Assembly: GCA_900548255.1 (NCBI GenBank)
Contig: URKH01000049.1
Location: forward strand, 1-15,817
Reading direction: 5' to 3'
DNA: 15,817 bases
Source: an uncultured Collinsella sp.
Lineage (GTDB): Bacteria; Actinomycetota; Coriobacteriia; Coriobacteriales; Coriobacteriaceae
Shown: positions 15,592 to 15,817 of the stretch, one piece after another
How positions within the stretch are numbered: the stretch's first letter is position 1
Layout: each line of letters begins with the position of its first letter
Notes under the pieces: generated by a model
What the model was told of the DNA's origin: nothing
The model's database searches: none
The model's input: the letters and a program-made list of their open reading frames with translations, nothing else
Made by a program: the position numbers and the translations under genes

Positions 15592-15672
15592 AGTCATTGG
15601 GGACGTTCTTATTCGACTAGTCGTTTAAGAACGTCCCCAACGACTACTCATTTAAGTCTGTCCCCAATGAGT
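15592..15672. repeat. Right array of three 27-bp palindromic modules (REP-like)
   Basis: Three modules of exactly 27 bp abut. Module 1 (15592-15618) has AGTCATT and TTCGACT around GGGGACGTTCTTA. Module 2 (15619-15645) has AGTCGTT and AACGACT around TAAGAACGTCCCC. Module 3 (15646-15672) has ACTCATT and AATGAGT around TAAGTCTGTCCCC. Modules 2 and 3 have perfectly complementary arms that differ from each other but stay paired. Modules 1 and 2 also form a larger hairpin with 19-bp arms and one mismatch. The left edge (1-65) carries the same arrangement. Confidence 0.85.
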
Positions 15673-15697
15673 GCCCCGCCACAGGTTGAGCATACGT

Positions 15698-15807
15698 CAG
15701 CGAAAACGCCCCTAAGCGAGCAAGGTGACGTGAAAGAGGAGGGCATTGACCTTCTGGTCATGCCCGACGATTGAACGTCAGATTGCCGCTTAGGGGCGTT
15801 TGCAGCG
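15698..15807 (+). ncRNA. Structured RNA-like element, right copy
   Basis: Second copy of the element at 103-213, in the same orientation and again just after the 27-bp modules. P1 pairs 15704-15718 with 15787-15801 (15 bp, perfect). GCAA 15720-15723 can pair with TTGC 15783-15786. P2 pairs 15726-15731 with 15775-15780. P3 pairs 15741-15746 with 15760-15765, then after a bulged T pairs 15748-15751 with 15756-15759 around TTCT. Flanking CAGCG, the AGCAAGG and GATTGC internal-loop strands and the GAAA after P2 match the left copy. P1 differs at four pairs and P2 at two, all compensated. Confidence 0.6.
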
Positions 15808-15817
15808 TCGAGCCGTT

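Noticed and set aside
15592..15672. CRISPR array
   Set aside because: The 27-bp units abut without spacers, alternate in orientation, and have no cas genes nearby.

Overview
The window looks like chromosome of a high-GC gut actinobacterium of the class Coriobacteriia, most probably Collinsella or a close relative. That placement rests on recalled gene neighbourhood and protein style, not on a database search. Every confident gene is on the minus strand, so the biological order runs from high to low coordinates.

Layout from high to low coordinates. A repeat array and a structured RNA-like element (15592-15807) sit at the right edge, next to an AT-rich stretch with at most a gene remnant (15275-15591). 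prmC follows (release-factor glutamine methyltransferase, with a large acidic/alanine-rich insert). Then comes a compact hicA-hicB toxin-antitoxin pair with its own promoter and a palindromic operator. tsaC (tRNA threonylcarbamoyladenosine synthesis) and glpK (glycerol kinase) are close-packed, then upp (uracil salvage) with a structured leader. After a 205-bp gap with a candidate promoter comes the complete F1Fo ATP synthase operon in the order atpI-like, B, E, F, H, A, G, D, C. Its genes overlap or nearly touch, apart from the 124 bp between atpB and atpE. A terminator-like hairpin follows atpC, and then murA and an LCP-family wall-polymer ligase gene.

The genes are mostly housekeeping: energy coupling, first committed step of peptidoglycan synthesis, attachment of wall polymers, translation-termination factor modification, tRNA modification, and salvage of glycerol and uracil. 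The hicAB pair and the edge repeats are the accessory material.

The most unusual content is at the two edges. Each edge carries an array of exact 27-bp modules, each with 7-nt arms around a 13-nt core related to GGGGACnnnCTTA. Each array is followed, in the same orientation, by a roughly 110-nt element that folds into a long interrupted hairpin. The two copies differ at several paired positions in stems P1 and P2, and every difference is compensated on the other arm. This is strong internal evidence that the fold itself is selected or actively copied. I do not recognise the element as an established family.
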